Source: JAPXLN01 sp033809515 (GTDB lineage Bacteria > Bacillota > Sulfobacillia > Fermentithermobacillales > Fermentithermobacillaceae). Taken from it: a DNA stretch of 45,025 nt. Shown one piece after another: positions 1 through 6,992 of this stretch. The DNA lies in NCBI GenBank assembly GCA_033809515.1, contig JAPXLN010000013.1, forward strand, positions 1 to 45,025, given 5' to 3'. The notes under the pieces are model-generated. The model ran no database searches. It had not been told where the DNA came from and saw nothing but the letters and a program-made list of their open reading frames with translations. Every line of letters begins with the position of its first letter. The stretch's first letter is position 1. The position numbers were made by a program, and so were the translations under genes.

Positions 1-1
1 G

Positions 2-466
2 GGTGGAGTTGAGATACGTTCTGAGAAAGGTCTTGACGGGCATTCTGACGCCGACGTGGTTGCCCACTCTGTAATGGACGCCATTCTTGGCGGTCTTGCC
101 ATGGGAGACATAGGGCTGTGGTTTCCGCCGGATGATCCGCAGTATGAAGGGGCATCAAGCATGGAGCTTCTGGATCAACTGTGGCAGAGGGCCAAAAGGC
201 AAGCGGATCTGCTTCATCTGGATGTGACCGTGATTGCCCAGAAACCGCGAATATCTCCCTACTATGAGGCAATTCGTAGAAATCTTGCTTGCGTTCTTGG
301 AGTTGAGCTATGGAGGATATCGATAAAGGCCACCACAACAGAAAGATTGGGTGCCATAGGCAGGGAAGAAGGCATAGCTTCCTATGCCGTTGCGACTTTG
401 CGCAAGGGGTCCCAAGAAGCGTTTGCAGAGCTACTTAGAGAGAGTTTTGGGAGGTTTGGTGAATGA
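2..466 (+). CDS. ispF: 2-C-methyl-D-erythritol 2,4-cyclodiphosphate synthase, 5' end cut by window
   Basis: IspF makes the cyclic diphosphate intermediate of the MEP isoprenoid pathway in the cytoplasm as a zinc-dependent trimer. The reading frame is open to the window edge and begins GGVEIRSEKGLDGHSDADVV, which matches the family, so the GTG at 56 is an internal valine and not the start. Visible motifs are GHSDAD (metal and substrate site), DATVIAQ-like VTVIAQKP, and KATTTERLG near the C-terminus. About ten N-terminal residues, including the first metal motif (DxH), lie outside the window. The stop overlaps the thyX ATG (ATGA), suggesting translational coupling. Identity is secure. Confidence 0.95.
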   Translation, partial: GGVEIRSEKGLDGHSDADVVAHSVMDAILGGLAMGDIGLWFPPDDPQYEGASSMELLDQLWQRAKRQADLLHLDVTVIAQKPRISPYYEAIRRNLACVLGVELWRISIKATTTERLGAIGREEGIASYAVATLRKGSQEAFAELLRESFGRFGE

Positions 467-1329
467 CCGCCAGGGAAAGGACCAGTCCTGAGCAAGTGCA
501 GTTCAGTGTCAAGGTGCTCTACTACCCGTTCATGGGTACAAAGATCAACACTGAGAGGCTTCTCCTTTTAGCTCGTTTATGCTACTCCCCTATGGGATTG
601 GAGCGGCTGGAGAGCTTGATCACCGGGGACAAGCCTTCAGATGAGTCTTGCGGCAGGTTTATCCGGGATCTCATCGGAGCAGGTCATCTTGGAGCCTTGG
701 AGCATTGGTACACCACTTTTGCTGTTGAGGGGTACTCCAGGATATCCAGTCAGCAAAACGACAGGCATCGACTTATGAAAGTGTTTAAAGACAGCGGAGT
801 GGTTTATTTCAATGAGCCGGTTCAAGCTTCTGCGGATCTGTCCCAGCTTCAGCAGTCCCAGCGTTACGTCAAAGAAGACAACTTCCGGTATGTGATGCCT
901 TCTAGCTTTGCAGAGCATCCTGATTTTCTGGAAAGATTTCAGCGGTTCCAGGAGGAGGCCATGGATCTTCAGAGAGAAGGACTGGCCTTAGGCATTCCCG
1001 CTGAGGATGTGCGTTTCGGCCTGACAAACGCAACGGAGACCCGGTTTGTTATTACCACCAATGCCCGCCAGCTAAGGCACATGTTTAACCTGCGGTGTTG
1101 TAGCAGGTCTCAGTGGGAAATAAGAAGCCTGTTTACGGAACTGCGGGACGAATACCGGCGTATCGCTCCAAATATCTTCTACAGAGCGGGCGCTTCTTGT
1201 GAGGACTACGGGTATTGCCCTGAGGGCAAAATGTCATGCGGCAGGGAGCCTACATTGGAAGAACTCAGGCGGAATTACCATGAGGCACATGCAAGGGGAC
1301 AAACGAGAACACACGAAAATGAAAGCTAG
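463..1329 (+). CDS. thyX: FAD-dependent thymidylate synthase ThyX, with insertion in the signature motif
   Basis: ThyX methylates dUMP to dTMP using methylene-tetrahydrofolate, NADPH and FAD. The 288-residue product has the pre-motif segment EGYSRISSQQNDRHR (residues 89-103), the post-motif QQSQRYV (130-136), the dUMP/FAD region TRFVITTNARQLRHMFNLR (193-211) and a C-terminal CxxxxxCx6C cluster (C246, C252, C259) like that of clostridial ThyX proteins. In the family the signature is RHR-x7-S; here RHR (101-103) and the matching Ser132 are 28 residues apart, so about 21 residues are inserted. The frame is continuous and both flanks align, which argues against a frameshift. It sits between ispF and rlmB, overlapping both. 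Confidence 0.93.
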   Translation: MTARERTSPEQVQFSVKVLYYPFMGTKINTERLLLLARLCYSPMGLERLESLITGDKPSDESCGRFIRDLIGAGHLGALEHWYTTFAVEGYSRISSQQNDRHRLMKVFKDSGVVYFNEPVQASADLSQLQQSQRYVKEDNFRYVMPSSFAEHPDFLERFQRFQEEAMDLQREGLALGIPAEDVRFGLTNATETRFVITTNARQLRHMFNLRCCSRSQWEIRSLFTELRDEYRRIAPNIFYRAGASCEDYGYCPEGKMSCGREPTLEELRRNYHEAHARGQTRTHENES

Positions 1330-2065
1330 AAGCGACGAATGCATTAGGATTTTCGGCAAGCAACCGGTTAGTGAGGCCTTATCTGCCCGTTGGCCGGTGA
1401 GGGAGCTTCTGATTCGTGGGGAGCCAAGGGACACCTTCACAAGAAATCTCATAGAATTGGCCGCGTCTCAGGGTATCCAGATAACCTTCCTGGAGCAGAC
1501 GGTTTTCGACCGCCGGTTTGCCCGATCAAGTCAGGGAGTTGCAGCTCTGGTCCAGGGTGTCAGGTACCTGGAGCTCAATGAAGCTCTTGGCATGGTTCCA
1601 CCGGGGGAATCCCCCCTTTTCGTCGCCCTTGACGGCATAGAAGATCCCCACAATCTTGGAGCTATTAGCCGTACTGCGCTGGCAATTGGAGCTCACGCTG
1701 TAATTGTCCCAAGGAGACGTACAGCAGGTCTGGGCGAAGGCGCCGCCAAATCGTCGGCGGGGGCGGTGTTCAGGCAGCCACTGTGCCAGGTCCCAAACAT
1801 CAACTATTTCATTCAGTGGGCAAAAGATAACGGGTTGTGGGTCTTTGGTCTGGATGGCCATGGAGAGAAGACCACATGGGATGTTGACCTCACATGCGGG
1901 GTCGTTCTGGTAGTCGGTGGCGAAGGAAGGGGTCTTTCACGCCTAACCCGGGAGAGATGCGATTGTCTGGTGCGTATTCCCATGTCCGGGGCCATTGGAA
2001 GCCTGAATGCGAGCGTTGCCTGCGGCATGGCTTTGTATGAGGTTATGCGGCAAAGAGCGTGGTAG
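1319..2065 (+). CDS. rlmB: 23S rRNA (guanosine-2'-O)-methyltransferase RlmB, SPOUT family
   Basis: RlmB/TrmH-family enzymes 2'-O-methylate a guanosine in domain V of 23S rRNA using SAM through a knotted SPOUT fold. The 248-residue product has the N-terminal substrate-binding domain starting IFGKQPVSEAL, then the SPOUT motifs DGIEDPHNLGAISRTA, VVGGEGRGLSRL and SGAIGSLNASVACGMALYE. The ATG at 1319 lies inside the last codons of thyX. An ATG at 1280 with an AGGCGGA sequence six bases upstream would add 13 residues and is a real alternative. In many Bacillota a NYN-domain nuclease gene (yacP) follows; none is present here. Confidence 0.93.
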   Translation: MKARSDECIRIFGKQPVSEALSARWPVRELLIRGEPRDTFTRNLIELAASQGIQITFLEQTVFDRRFARSSQGVAALVQGVRYLELNEALGMVPPGESPLFVALDGIEDPHNLGAISRTALAIGAHAVIVPRRRTAGLGEGAAKSSAGAVFRQPLCQVPNINYFIQWAKDNGLWVFGLDGHGEKTTWDVDLTCGVVLVVGGEGRGLSRLTRERCDCLVRIPMSGAIGSLNASVACGMALYEVMRQRAW

Positions 2066-2088
2066 CAGGGATTTGGAAGTCCGACCCA

Positions 2089-2118
2089 TTGATCTGGTCA
2101 AGACTGCAAAAGTATAAT
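2089..2118 (+). promoter_or_regulatory. Sigma-A-type promoter upstream of sigH
   Basis: TTGATC (2089-2094) and a perfect TATAAT (2113-2118) are separated by 18 bases in the gap after rlmB, about 75 bases before the sigH start. No competing terminator is seen between them. This is inferred from sequence only. Confidence 0.7.
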
Positions 2119-2194
2119 ATGCTTGTTCGGGGTGCTTGTTGACAGAGCGGGGAGAGGTTAGAAAGCTGCCGAGTATCCGGGGGAGGGGTGCTTT

Positions 2195-2887
2195 TTGGCT
2201 ATTAGCCCGCAGGCAGATCTCTATTCTGCTTTTGAAATGATGCAAGATGAAGAAGTAGTGGAAATTGCACGGGCAGGTTCGGTTCTGGCTCAGGAATACC
2301 TTATAACCAAGTACAGAAGTTTTGTAAGAGCTAAGGCAAGATCCTATTTCTTGATAGGCGCAGACCGGGAAGACATTATACAGGAAGGCATGATAGGGCT
2401 TTATAAGGCAATAAGGGATTTTAGGTCGGACAAACTGGCATCATTCAAAGCATTTGCCGAACTGTGCATTACCAGGCAGATAATCACTGCAATAAAGACT
2501 GCTACCAGACAGAAACATATTCCGCTGAATTCCTATGTGTCTCTCAACAGGCCCATATATGATGAGGACTCAGACAGGACTCTTCTTGACATCATGCCCG
2601 GAAATCAGGTGCTGGACCCTGAAGAATTGCTCATCAACACCGAAGAGATAGGTTTCATGGAACACAAGATAGCCGAGATCCTGAGCGACCTTGAATGGCA
2701 GGTGCTTAACTCCTATCTTGACGGAAAATCTTACTTCGAGATAGCTTGTGAGCTGGACAGGCACGTGAAATCCGTGGATAATGCTCTTCAGCGAGTCAAG
2801 AGGAAACTCGAGCGTTACCTTGACACCAATCGCGACTCGGGAGCGCTGTGTGAGGGGTCATTCCTCGACAGACCTGCAAACCGCTAG
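2195..2887 (+). CDS. sigH: RNA polymerase sigma factor SigH (sigma-70 family)
   Basis: SigH directs RNA polymerase to early-sporulation and stationary-phase promoters in Bacillota. The 230-residue product shows sigma region 2 (about residues 20-105, with DREDIIQEGMIGLYKAIRDF for core binding and -10 recognition) and region 4 (about 165-215), a helix-turn-helix in the segment LSDLEWQVLNSYLDGKSY followed by KSVDNALQRVKRKL. It starts with TTG, preceded by a strong GGGAGGGG ribosome-binding site about eight bases upstream. The position after rlmB is the usual one in Bacillus and Clostridia. The poorly conserved tail after about residue 215 is unremarkable. Confidence 0.95.
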   Translation: MAISPQADLYSAFEMMQDEEVVEIARAGSVLAQEYLITKYRSFVRAKARSYFLIGADREDIIQEGMIGLYKAIRDFRSDKLASFKAFAELCITRQIITAIKTATRQKHIPLNSYVSLNRPIYDEDSDRTLLDIMPGNQVLDPEELLINTEEIGFMEHKIAEILSDLEWQVLNSYLDGKSYFEIACELDRHVKSVDNALQRVKRKLERYLDTNRDSGALCEGSFLDRPANR

Positions 2888-2918
2888 GCTAGACCGCCGA
2901 TAAAGGGTATTGCACCTG

Positions 2919-2947
2919 TTGACTTAGCTTCAGTTAGCCGCTAGGAT
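2919..2947 (+). promoter_or_regulatory. Promoter for tRNA-Thr(TGT), enclosed by a perfect dyad
   Basis: TTGACT (2919-2924), a 17-base spacer and TAGGAT (2942-2947) end 24 bases before the tRNA. A perfect 8-bp inverted repeat, GCTTCAGT (2927-2934) and ACTGAAGC (2952-2959), is centred on the -10 element. The dyad has no T tract, so it reads better as an operator or chance than as the sigH terminator. Confidence 0.65.
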
Positions 2948-2971
2948 TGTCACTGAAGCGCGTATCAAAGA

Positions 2972-3046
2972 GCCAGCGTAGCTCAACGGCAGAGCAGCTG
3001 ATTTGTAATCAGCAGGCTATGGGTTCGAGTCCCTTCGCTGGCTCCA
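2972..3046 (+). tRNA. tRNA-Thr (anticodon TGT)
   Basis: Cloverleaf read by eye: acceptor GCCAGCG (2972-2978) pairs with CGCTGGC (3036-3042), the D stem is GCTC/GAGC, and the anticodon stem GCTGA/TCAGC encloses TTTGTAA with anticodon TGT at 3004-3006. The T loop is TTCGAGT, the discriminator is T and CCA is encoded. The T stem ATGGG/CCCTT has one U-U mismatch (3020 against 3034). Confidence 0.95.
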
Positions 3047-3129
3047 GCATGCTCCCGGGCTACCGGCAATGCATATGCTTTTCGTCCTCTTTTCAGTCGC
3101 TATCTGTGTGCAGCGGATGAGGTGATTTT

Positions 3130-4053
3130 CTGCCCTCATATAAGTCCCTTAGCCGGGATGTTCTGGTGAGGAAAGCTGCTGAAGCCCGGAGACTGGCATC
3201 TCCCTGTATTTTGTGCGGCAGGAAGTGTCGTGTTGAGCGATTTCCGGCGGGGATAGAGTCTGCTCAGGACCACGTGCTTGGAGTGTGTGGGACGGGGCAA
3301 AGCGCTGTGGTTTCCAGCTACGGTCCCCATTTTGGGGAGGAGCCGCCCATAACCGGGCGCAGAGGCTCTGGGACGATTTTCTTCTCTCACTGCAACTTGA
3401 AATGTGTGTTCTGTCAGAACTACGACATTGCTCATCTGGGATATGGGAAAGAGACAGATGATGAGAGCTTAGCTGACATCATGCTCCACCTTCAATCTAT
3501 GGGCTGCCACAACATAAACCTGGTCTCGCCTACCCATGTTGTGCCGCAAGTGCTGTCCGCCTTGGCAATCGCCGCGGACAAAGGACTGAACCTTCCTCTG
3601 GTATACAACACAGGGGGTTACGATTCGCTCGAGACAATTAGGCTCCTTTCGGGCGTTGTAGACATATACATGCCTGACATGAAATTCGGCTCTGCCTATG
3701 GGGCAGAAGTTTGCTCAAACGCGCCAGATTATCCGGAAGTGAACTTCGAGGCTGTATCAGAAATGTACCGCCAGGTGGGAGACCTGGTCGCAGACGGGCG
3801 GGGCATAGCTGTCCGCGGGTTGTTAGTCAGGCACCTGGTTCTTCCAGAGAACCTTGCCGCAACATCCGAAGTGATGAAGTTCATTGCGCGGAAGATCAGC
3901 AAGAACACATACATAAACATTATGGATCAGTACCGCCCCTACTACAAAGCCCGGGCCCATCCTGTCTTAGGCAGGCCCATCACTGAACGTGAGTATCGCC
4001 TTGCTTTACGGTGTGCAGCAAGTCTTGGTTTGACGCGTCTAGCCCCCCGGTAG
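3130..4053 (+). CDS. PflX-like radical SAM protein (COG1313-type), apparent CTG start
   Basis: This belongs to the radical SAM family related to pyruvate formate-lyase activating enzymes (PflX). The physiological substrate is unknown to me. The radical SAM cluster motif is CNLKCVFCQN, followed by NINLVSPTHVVPQ-like and VDIYMPDMKF motifs typical of the family. An N-terminal CILCGRKC and GVCGT pair may bind a further metal or cluster. Homology to the usual N-terminus (PSYxxL) is encoded upstream of the first GTG (3166): LPSYKSLSRDVL begins at CTG 3130, just after a strong ribosome-binding site AGGTGAT (3120-3126), and a stop lies at 3118-3120. I therefore place the start at CTG 3130. It stands alone between tRNA genes. 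Confidence 0.87.
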   Translation: MPSYKSLSRDVLVRKAAEARRLASPCILCGRKCRVERFPAGIESAQDHVLGVCGTGQSAVVSSYGPHFGEEPPITGRRGSGTIFFSHCNLKCVFCQNYDIAHLGYGKETDDESLADIMLHLQSMGCHNINLVSPTHVVPQVLSALAIAADKGLNLPLVYNTGGYDSLETIRLLSGVVDIYMPDMKFGSAYGAEVCSNAPDYPEVNFEAVSEMYRQVGDLVADGRGIAVRGLLVRHLVLPENLAATSEVMKFIARKISKNTYINIMDQYRPYYKARAHPVLGRPITEREYRLALRCAASLGLTRLAPR

Positions 4054-4056
4054 TGT

Positions 4057-4085
4057 TTGATTTCTCGGACACCGCCAGGTATAAT
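4057..4085 (+). promoter_or_regulatory. Upstream promoter of tRNA-Tyr/fMet/Thr cluster
   Basis: TTGATT (4057-4062), a 17-base spacer and TATAAT (4080-4085) lie directly after the radical SAM stop codon. This gives a near-consensus sigma-A promoter reading toward the tRNAs. Confidence 0.75.
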
Positions 4086-4126
4086 AACAAATGTTGTCCA
4101 AAGTTTGACTGCATGTCAGATTGAGG

Positions 4127-4156
4127 TTGCACAACAGCATAGAAGTGTAGTAAGAT
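4127..4156 (+). promoter_or_regulatory. Second, proximal promoter of the tRNA cluster
   Basis: TTGCAC (4127-4132), an 18-base spacer and TAAGAT (4151-4156) would start transcription a few bases before tRNA-Tyr at 4170. Together with the upstream site it forms a tandem pair, as is common for stable RNA genes. Confidence 0.55.
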
Positions 4157-4169
4157 AACCTTTGCACGC

Positions 4170-4255
4170 GGAGAGGTACCCAAGTGGCTAAAGGGGGCAG
4201 ACTGTAAATCTGTTGGCAGACGCCTTCGCTGGTTCGAATCCGGCCCTCTCCACCA
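4170..4255 (+). tRNA. tRNA-Tyr (anticodon GTA)
   Basis: Class II tRNA of 86 bases with a long variable arm. Acceptor GGAGAGG (4170-4176) pairs with CCTCTCC (4245-4251). The anticodon loop reads CTGTAAA with anticodon GTA. T loop TTCGAAT, discriminator A and encoded CCA are present. Confidence 0.95.
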
Positions 4256-4264
4256 GAATAGCGA

Positions 4265-4341
<77 letters not shown>

Positions 4342-4355
4342 GGTTTTCCGATGGT

Positions 4356-4431
4356 GCTCACATAGCTCAGTAGGCAGAGCGCATCCTTGGTAAGGATGAG
4401 GTCACCGGTTCGATTCCGGTTGTGAGCTCCA
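4356..4431 (+). tRNA. tRNA-Thr (anticodon GGT)
   Basis: All four stems pair perfectly: acceptor GCTCACA/TGTGAGC, D stem GCTC/GAGC, anticodon stem CATCC/GGATG and T stem ACCGG/CCGGT. The anticodon loop TTGGTAA gives GGT, reading ACC and ACU. CCA is encoded. This is the second threonine tRNA in the region. Confidence 0.96.
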
Positions 4432-4441
4432 TTTTTGATGA

Positions 4442-4470
4442 TTGACACGTAGTTGGAGCTCGTGTTAGAC
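4442..4470 (+). promoter_or_regulatory. Promoter for rpmG-tRNA-Trp-secE-nusG
   Basis: A perfect TTGACA (4442-4447) is followed after 17 bases by TTAGAC (4465-4470), a weaker -10. It starts 10 bases after tRNA-Thr(GGT) and 38 bases before rpmG. Confidence 0.6.
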
Positions 4471-4508
4471 TCATCTAGCGGTTTTGCCGGTTTGGGAGGA
4501 GTATTAGG

Positions 4509-4670
4509 ATGGCTAAAGGACAGGTAGAGACAATCACCCTCGCTTGCCAGGAGTGCAAGCGCCGAAACTACACTACGACCAAGAACAAGAAGTCCCATTC
4601 CGGACGGCTTGAACTAAGGAAGTATTGCAGGTTTTGCCGTACCCATACGCAGCACAGAGAAACAAGGTAA
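4509..4670 (+). CDS. rpmG: Large-subunit ribosomal protein bL33, zinc-ribbon form
   Basis: The 53-residue L33 sits near the ribosomal E site. The sequence begins MAKGQVETITLACQECKRRN and carries two CxxC pairs (C13/C16 and C40/C43), the zinc-binding version often replaced by a Cys-less paralogue under zinc limitation. GGGAGGA lies about ten bases before the ATG. The gene is flanked by tRNA-Thr(GGT) and tRNA-Trp and precedes secE-nusG, the usual Bacillota order. Confidence 0.97.
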   Translation: MAKGQVETITLACQECKRRNYTTTKNKKSHSGRLELRKYCRFCRTHTQHRETR

Positions 4671-4685
4671 GATTGGCGGCGGCGC

Positions 4686-4762
4686 AGGCCCGTAGCTCCA
4701 ACAGGCAGAGCGGCGGACTCCAAATCCGATGGTTGGGGGTTCAAATCCCTCCGGGCCTGCCA
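4686..4762 (+). tRNA. tRNA-Trp (anticodon CCA)
   Basis: Acceptor AGGCCCG (4686-4692) pairs with CGGGCCT (4752-4758), discriminator G, encoded CCA. The anticodon loop CTCCAAA gives CCA. The outer anticodon-stem pair is G-A and one T-stem pair is G-T; the rest is canonical. It ends 32 bases before secE. Confidence 0.94.
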
Positions 4763-4794
4763 TCACACAGCCTTGTGGTCAGGGGATAAGTCTT

Positions 4795-5010
4795 ATGAAG
4801 ATAGTAGAGTGGGTGCGAAAAGCGTGGAAGAGTTTGGTAACCTTCCTTCGGGAGACCCGTGCCGAACTAAGGAAAGTCATTTGGCCTTCATGGTCTGATG
4901 TCCGTACCTACACGCTTGTGGTCATCTTCTCAATGGTTAGCATTGGGGCGATCCTGTGGTGTACAGATTTTCTGACTGCGCTTTTGGTGGGATGGGTGAC
5001 AAAGCACTAA
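4795..5010 (+). CDS. secE: Preprotein translocase subunit SecE
   Basis: SecE clamps SecY in the SecYEG channel of the cytoplasmic membrane. The 71-residue product has the amphipathic stretch ETRAELRKVIWPSW (about residues 20-33), the family hallmark, followed by one membrane segment (about 39-64, VVIFSMVSIGAILW). The ATG at 4795 gives the standard short single-helix form. Upstream in-frame codons lie inside tRNA-Trp and are not coding. It is followed 46 bases later by nusG. Confidence 0.96.
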   Translation: MKIVEWVRKAWKSLVTFLRETRAELRKVIWPSWSDVRTYTLVVIFSMVSIGAILWCTDFLTALLVGWVTKH

Positions 5011-5056
5011 GGGGAGAGACTGGGACCCGGAAACCGGCAAGGGGGGTCCTTATTTA

Positions 5057-5611
5057 ATGAGCAAAAACATTGATCTGGCAGAAGGAAAAGCTGCATGGTA
5101 TGTGGTTCACACCTATTCAGGCTATGAGAACAAGGTCAAGACGAACCTGGAGAAGCGTGTGGAAAACATGAAGATGCAAGACAAGATCCTCAAGGTTATC
5201 GTACCCGAGGAAGAAGAAGTCGAGTACAAAGACGGTAAGAAGAAGATCGTCAGGAAGAAAGTTTTCCCCGGATACGTGGTTGTTCATATGCTTCTTGAGG
5301 ATGACTCCTGGTATGTTGTAAGAAACACGCCGGGGGTGACCGGTTTTGTAGGGCCCGGCTCGAAACCTATTCCGCTTGAGGCCGGCGAGATAGAAACCAT
5401 TCTTAAGCGGGCCAGCGGAGAGGGAGCTCCGAGAGTGCGAGTGCGGTTTTCGCCCGGTCAGACTCTCAGGGTTAAGTCAGGGCCTTTTCAGGGAATGATG
5501 GGATTGGTACAGGATGTTATGGCCGACAGAGGCAAGCTGCGTATGCTACTTTCAATATTCGGTCGTGAGACGCCGGTTGAGCTTGATTTCAACCAGGTAG
5601 AGGAAGTGTGA
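5057..5611 (+). CDS. nusG: Transcription termination/antitermination factor NusG
   Basis: NusG binds the RNA polymerase clamp and modulates pausing, termination and coupling to ribosomes. The 184-residue product has the NGN domain (about 10-120, starting AAWYVVHTYSGYENKV and including VFPGYVVVHM) and a C-terminal KOW domain (about 130-165, GQTLRVKSGPFQGMMGLVQD). Length is typical. It precedes rplK by ten bases. Confidence 0.97.
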   Translation: MSKNIDLAEGKAAWYVVHTYSGYENKVKTNLEKRVENMKMQDKILKVIVPEEEEVEYKDGKKKIVRKKVFPGYVVVHMLLEDDSWYVVRNTPGVTGFVGPGSKPIPLEAGEIETILKRASGEGAPRVRVRFSPGQTLRVKSGPFQGMMGLVQDVMADRGKLRMLLSIFGRETPVELDFNQVEEV

Positions 5612-5621
5612 GGGAGACGTC

Positions 5622-6047
5622 ATGGCAAAAAGAGTTAAGGCAGTTGTCAAGATGCAGATTCCCGGAGGTAGAGCAACTCCGGCTCCCCCCGTGGGACCCG
5701 CACTTGCCCCCCAGCAAGTAAATATGCAAGCTTTTGTCAAGCAGTTTAACGACAGGACATCGACCCAGGTAGGAACCATTCTGCCTGTGGTAGTCACCAT
5801 ATACGAGGACCGCAGCTTCACATTTGTTGTCAAGACGCCCCCGGCTGCCACTTTGCTTAAGAAAGCTGCCGGGCTGGAGACGGGTTCGGGCGAGCCAAAC
5901 GTCAAGAAGGTTGGGAAGGTCACGAAAGATCAGGTCCGTGAGATAGCGGAGCTGAAAATGCGGGATCTGAATGCGTCATCTACTGAGTCTGCTATGAAGA
6001 TTATTGAAGGCACTGCACGCAGCATGGGGATCGAAGTAGTCTCCTGA
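5622..6047 (+). CDS. rplK: Large-subunit ribosomal protein uL11
   Basis: L11 forms the GTPase-associated stalk base with 23S rRNA, contacting EF-G and release factors. The 141-residue product has the proline-rich N-terminal domain motif PAPPVGPALAPQQVNM, where thiostrepton resistance substitutions occur in other bacteria, and the C-terminal rRNA-binding domain with GTARSMGIEV. GAGGGAGACGTC precedes the ATG. It is co-oriented and tight with nusG and rplA. Confidence 0.97.
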   Translation: MAKRVKAVVKMQIPGGRATPAPPVGPALAPQQVNMQAFVKQFNDRTSTQVGTILPVVVTIYEDRSFTFVVKTPPAATLLKKAAGLETGSGEPNVKKVGKVTKDQVREIAELKMRDLNASSTESAMKIIEGTARSMGIEVVS

Positions 6048-6112
6048 GTTTTCGTTGTCTTACATGAGTGGGAGGGCGAAAGCCCGCTAGTACCACGAGG
6101 AGGTTATCAGAA

Positions 6113-6820
6113 GTGGCAAGAAGAGGGAAGAAGTACCAGGAAGCCTTGAAGGCCATAGAGCCGGGCAAGTTGTACGAGCCGGATGAAGCGTTGGATGTCC
6201 TCTGCAAGGTGGCCTACGCCGGTTTTAATGAAACTGTTGAGACGGCCATTCGCCTCGGGGTCGACCCAAGACATGCGGATCAGATGGTCAGGGGCGCTGT
6301 GGTGTTGCCCAACGGCACAGGACAAGAAGCGAGAGTGCTGGTGTTTGCCAAGGGAGACAAGGCCAAAGAAGCCAGGGATGCAGGAGCGGATTGTGTTGGA
6401 GCTGAAGACCTGGCAGAGAAGATTCAGGGAGGATGGCTCGAGTTTGACCGGGCAGTTGCTACCCCTGATATGATGAGCGTTGTTGGACGCTTGGGCAGGA
6501 TTCTTGGACCGCGAGGTCTTATGCCCAACCCGAGAACCGGCACCGTAACAAACGACCTGGCTGCGGCAATCAAAGAGATTAAGCAGGGCAAGGTCGATTT
6601 CCGGACTGATAGGGTAGGACTCATTCATGCCCGTATTGGCAAGGTCTCTTTCGGACCCGCCAAGCTTTTGGAGAACTTCTATGTTTTTATGGATGCCATT
6701 GTCCGGGCGAAGCCGCCTGGGGCTAAAGGGCAGTACATTAAGGGGGTAAGTATGGCGTCGTCCATGGGACCGGGGATCCCTCTTAACGTCGCCAGAGTAA
6801 CCAGACCTAAGAGCACTTGA
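6113..6820 (+). CDS. rplA: Large-subunit ribosomal protein uL1
   Basis: L1 forms the mobile L1 stalk that handles E-site tRNA and can repress its own operon. The 235-residue product contains the family signature region GRLGRILGPRGLMPNPRTGT. I chose GTG 6113 because GAGGAGGT (6097-6104) lies eight bases upstream and the product then begins with the usual ARRGKKYQEAL; an in-frame GTG at 6068 would add 15 non-conserved residues. Confidence 0.96.
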   Translation: MARRGKKYQEALKAIEPGKLYEPDEALDVLCKVAYAGFNETVETAIRLGVDPRHADQMVRGAVVLPNGTGQEARVLVFAKGDKAKEARDAGADCVGAEDLAEKIQGGWLEFDRAVATPDMMSVVGRLGRILGPRGLMPNPRTGTVTNDLAAAIKEIKQGKVDFRTDRVGLIHARIGKVSFGPAKLLENFYVFMDAIVRAKPPGAKGQYIKGVSMASSMGPGIPLNVARVTRPKST

Positions 6821-6833
6821 TTATCCATAGATA

Positions 6834-6968
6834 GCCGTAGACAGCAGGTGTTTTTGGACATAATGGCTCTCGGACAAGAGAGCCGCCCGCCGAGGCTGAG
6901 CCCGCAGGTCCATGTTATGTTGGACATTGGTTATGGGCCCACGCCGCAAGCGGGGCCCGTTTTGATTT
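6834..6968 (+). ncRNA. L10-type ribosomal protein leader with attenuator
   Basis: The rplA-rplJ gap contains the conserved L10(L12)4 binding-site pattern: CCGTAGACAGCAGGTG, a hairpin GGCTCTC/GAGAGCC, then CCGCCCGCCGAGG. A second hairpin GTCCA/TGGAC follows. The leader ends with a GC-rich hairpin (6935-6958, GGGCCC...GGGCCC) and TTTT, an intrinsic attenuator. Known biology: excess L10-L12 complex binds this leader and lowers rplJL expression. Confidence 0.82.
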
Positions 6969-6992
6969 GTGACGGCGAGAGGGGGGAGCATT

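Noticed and set aside
763..858. Frameshift pair in thyX causing the odd motif spacing
   Set aside because: The same frame carries matching family sequence on both sides, so an in-frame insertion explains it better than two indels.
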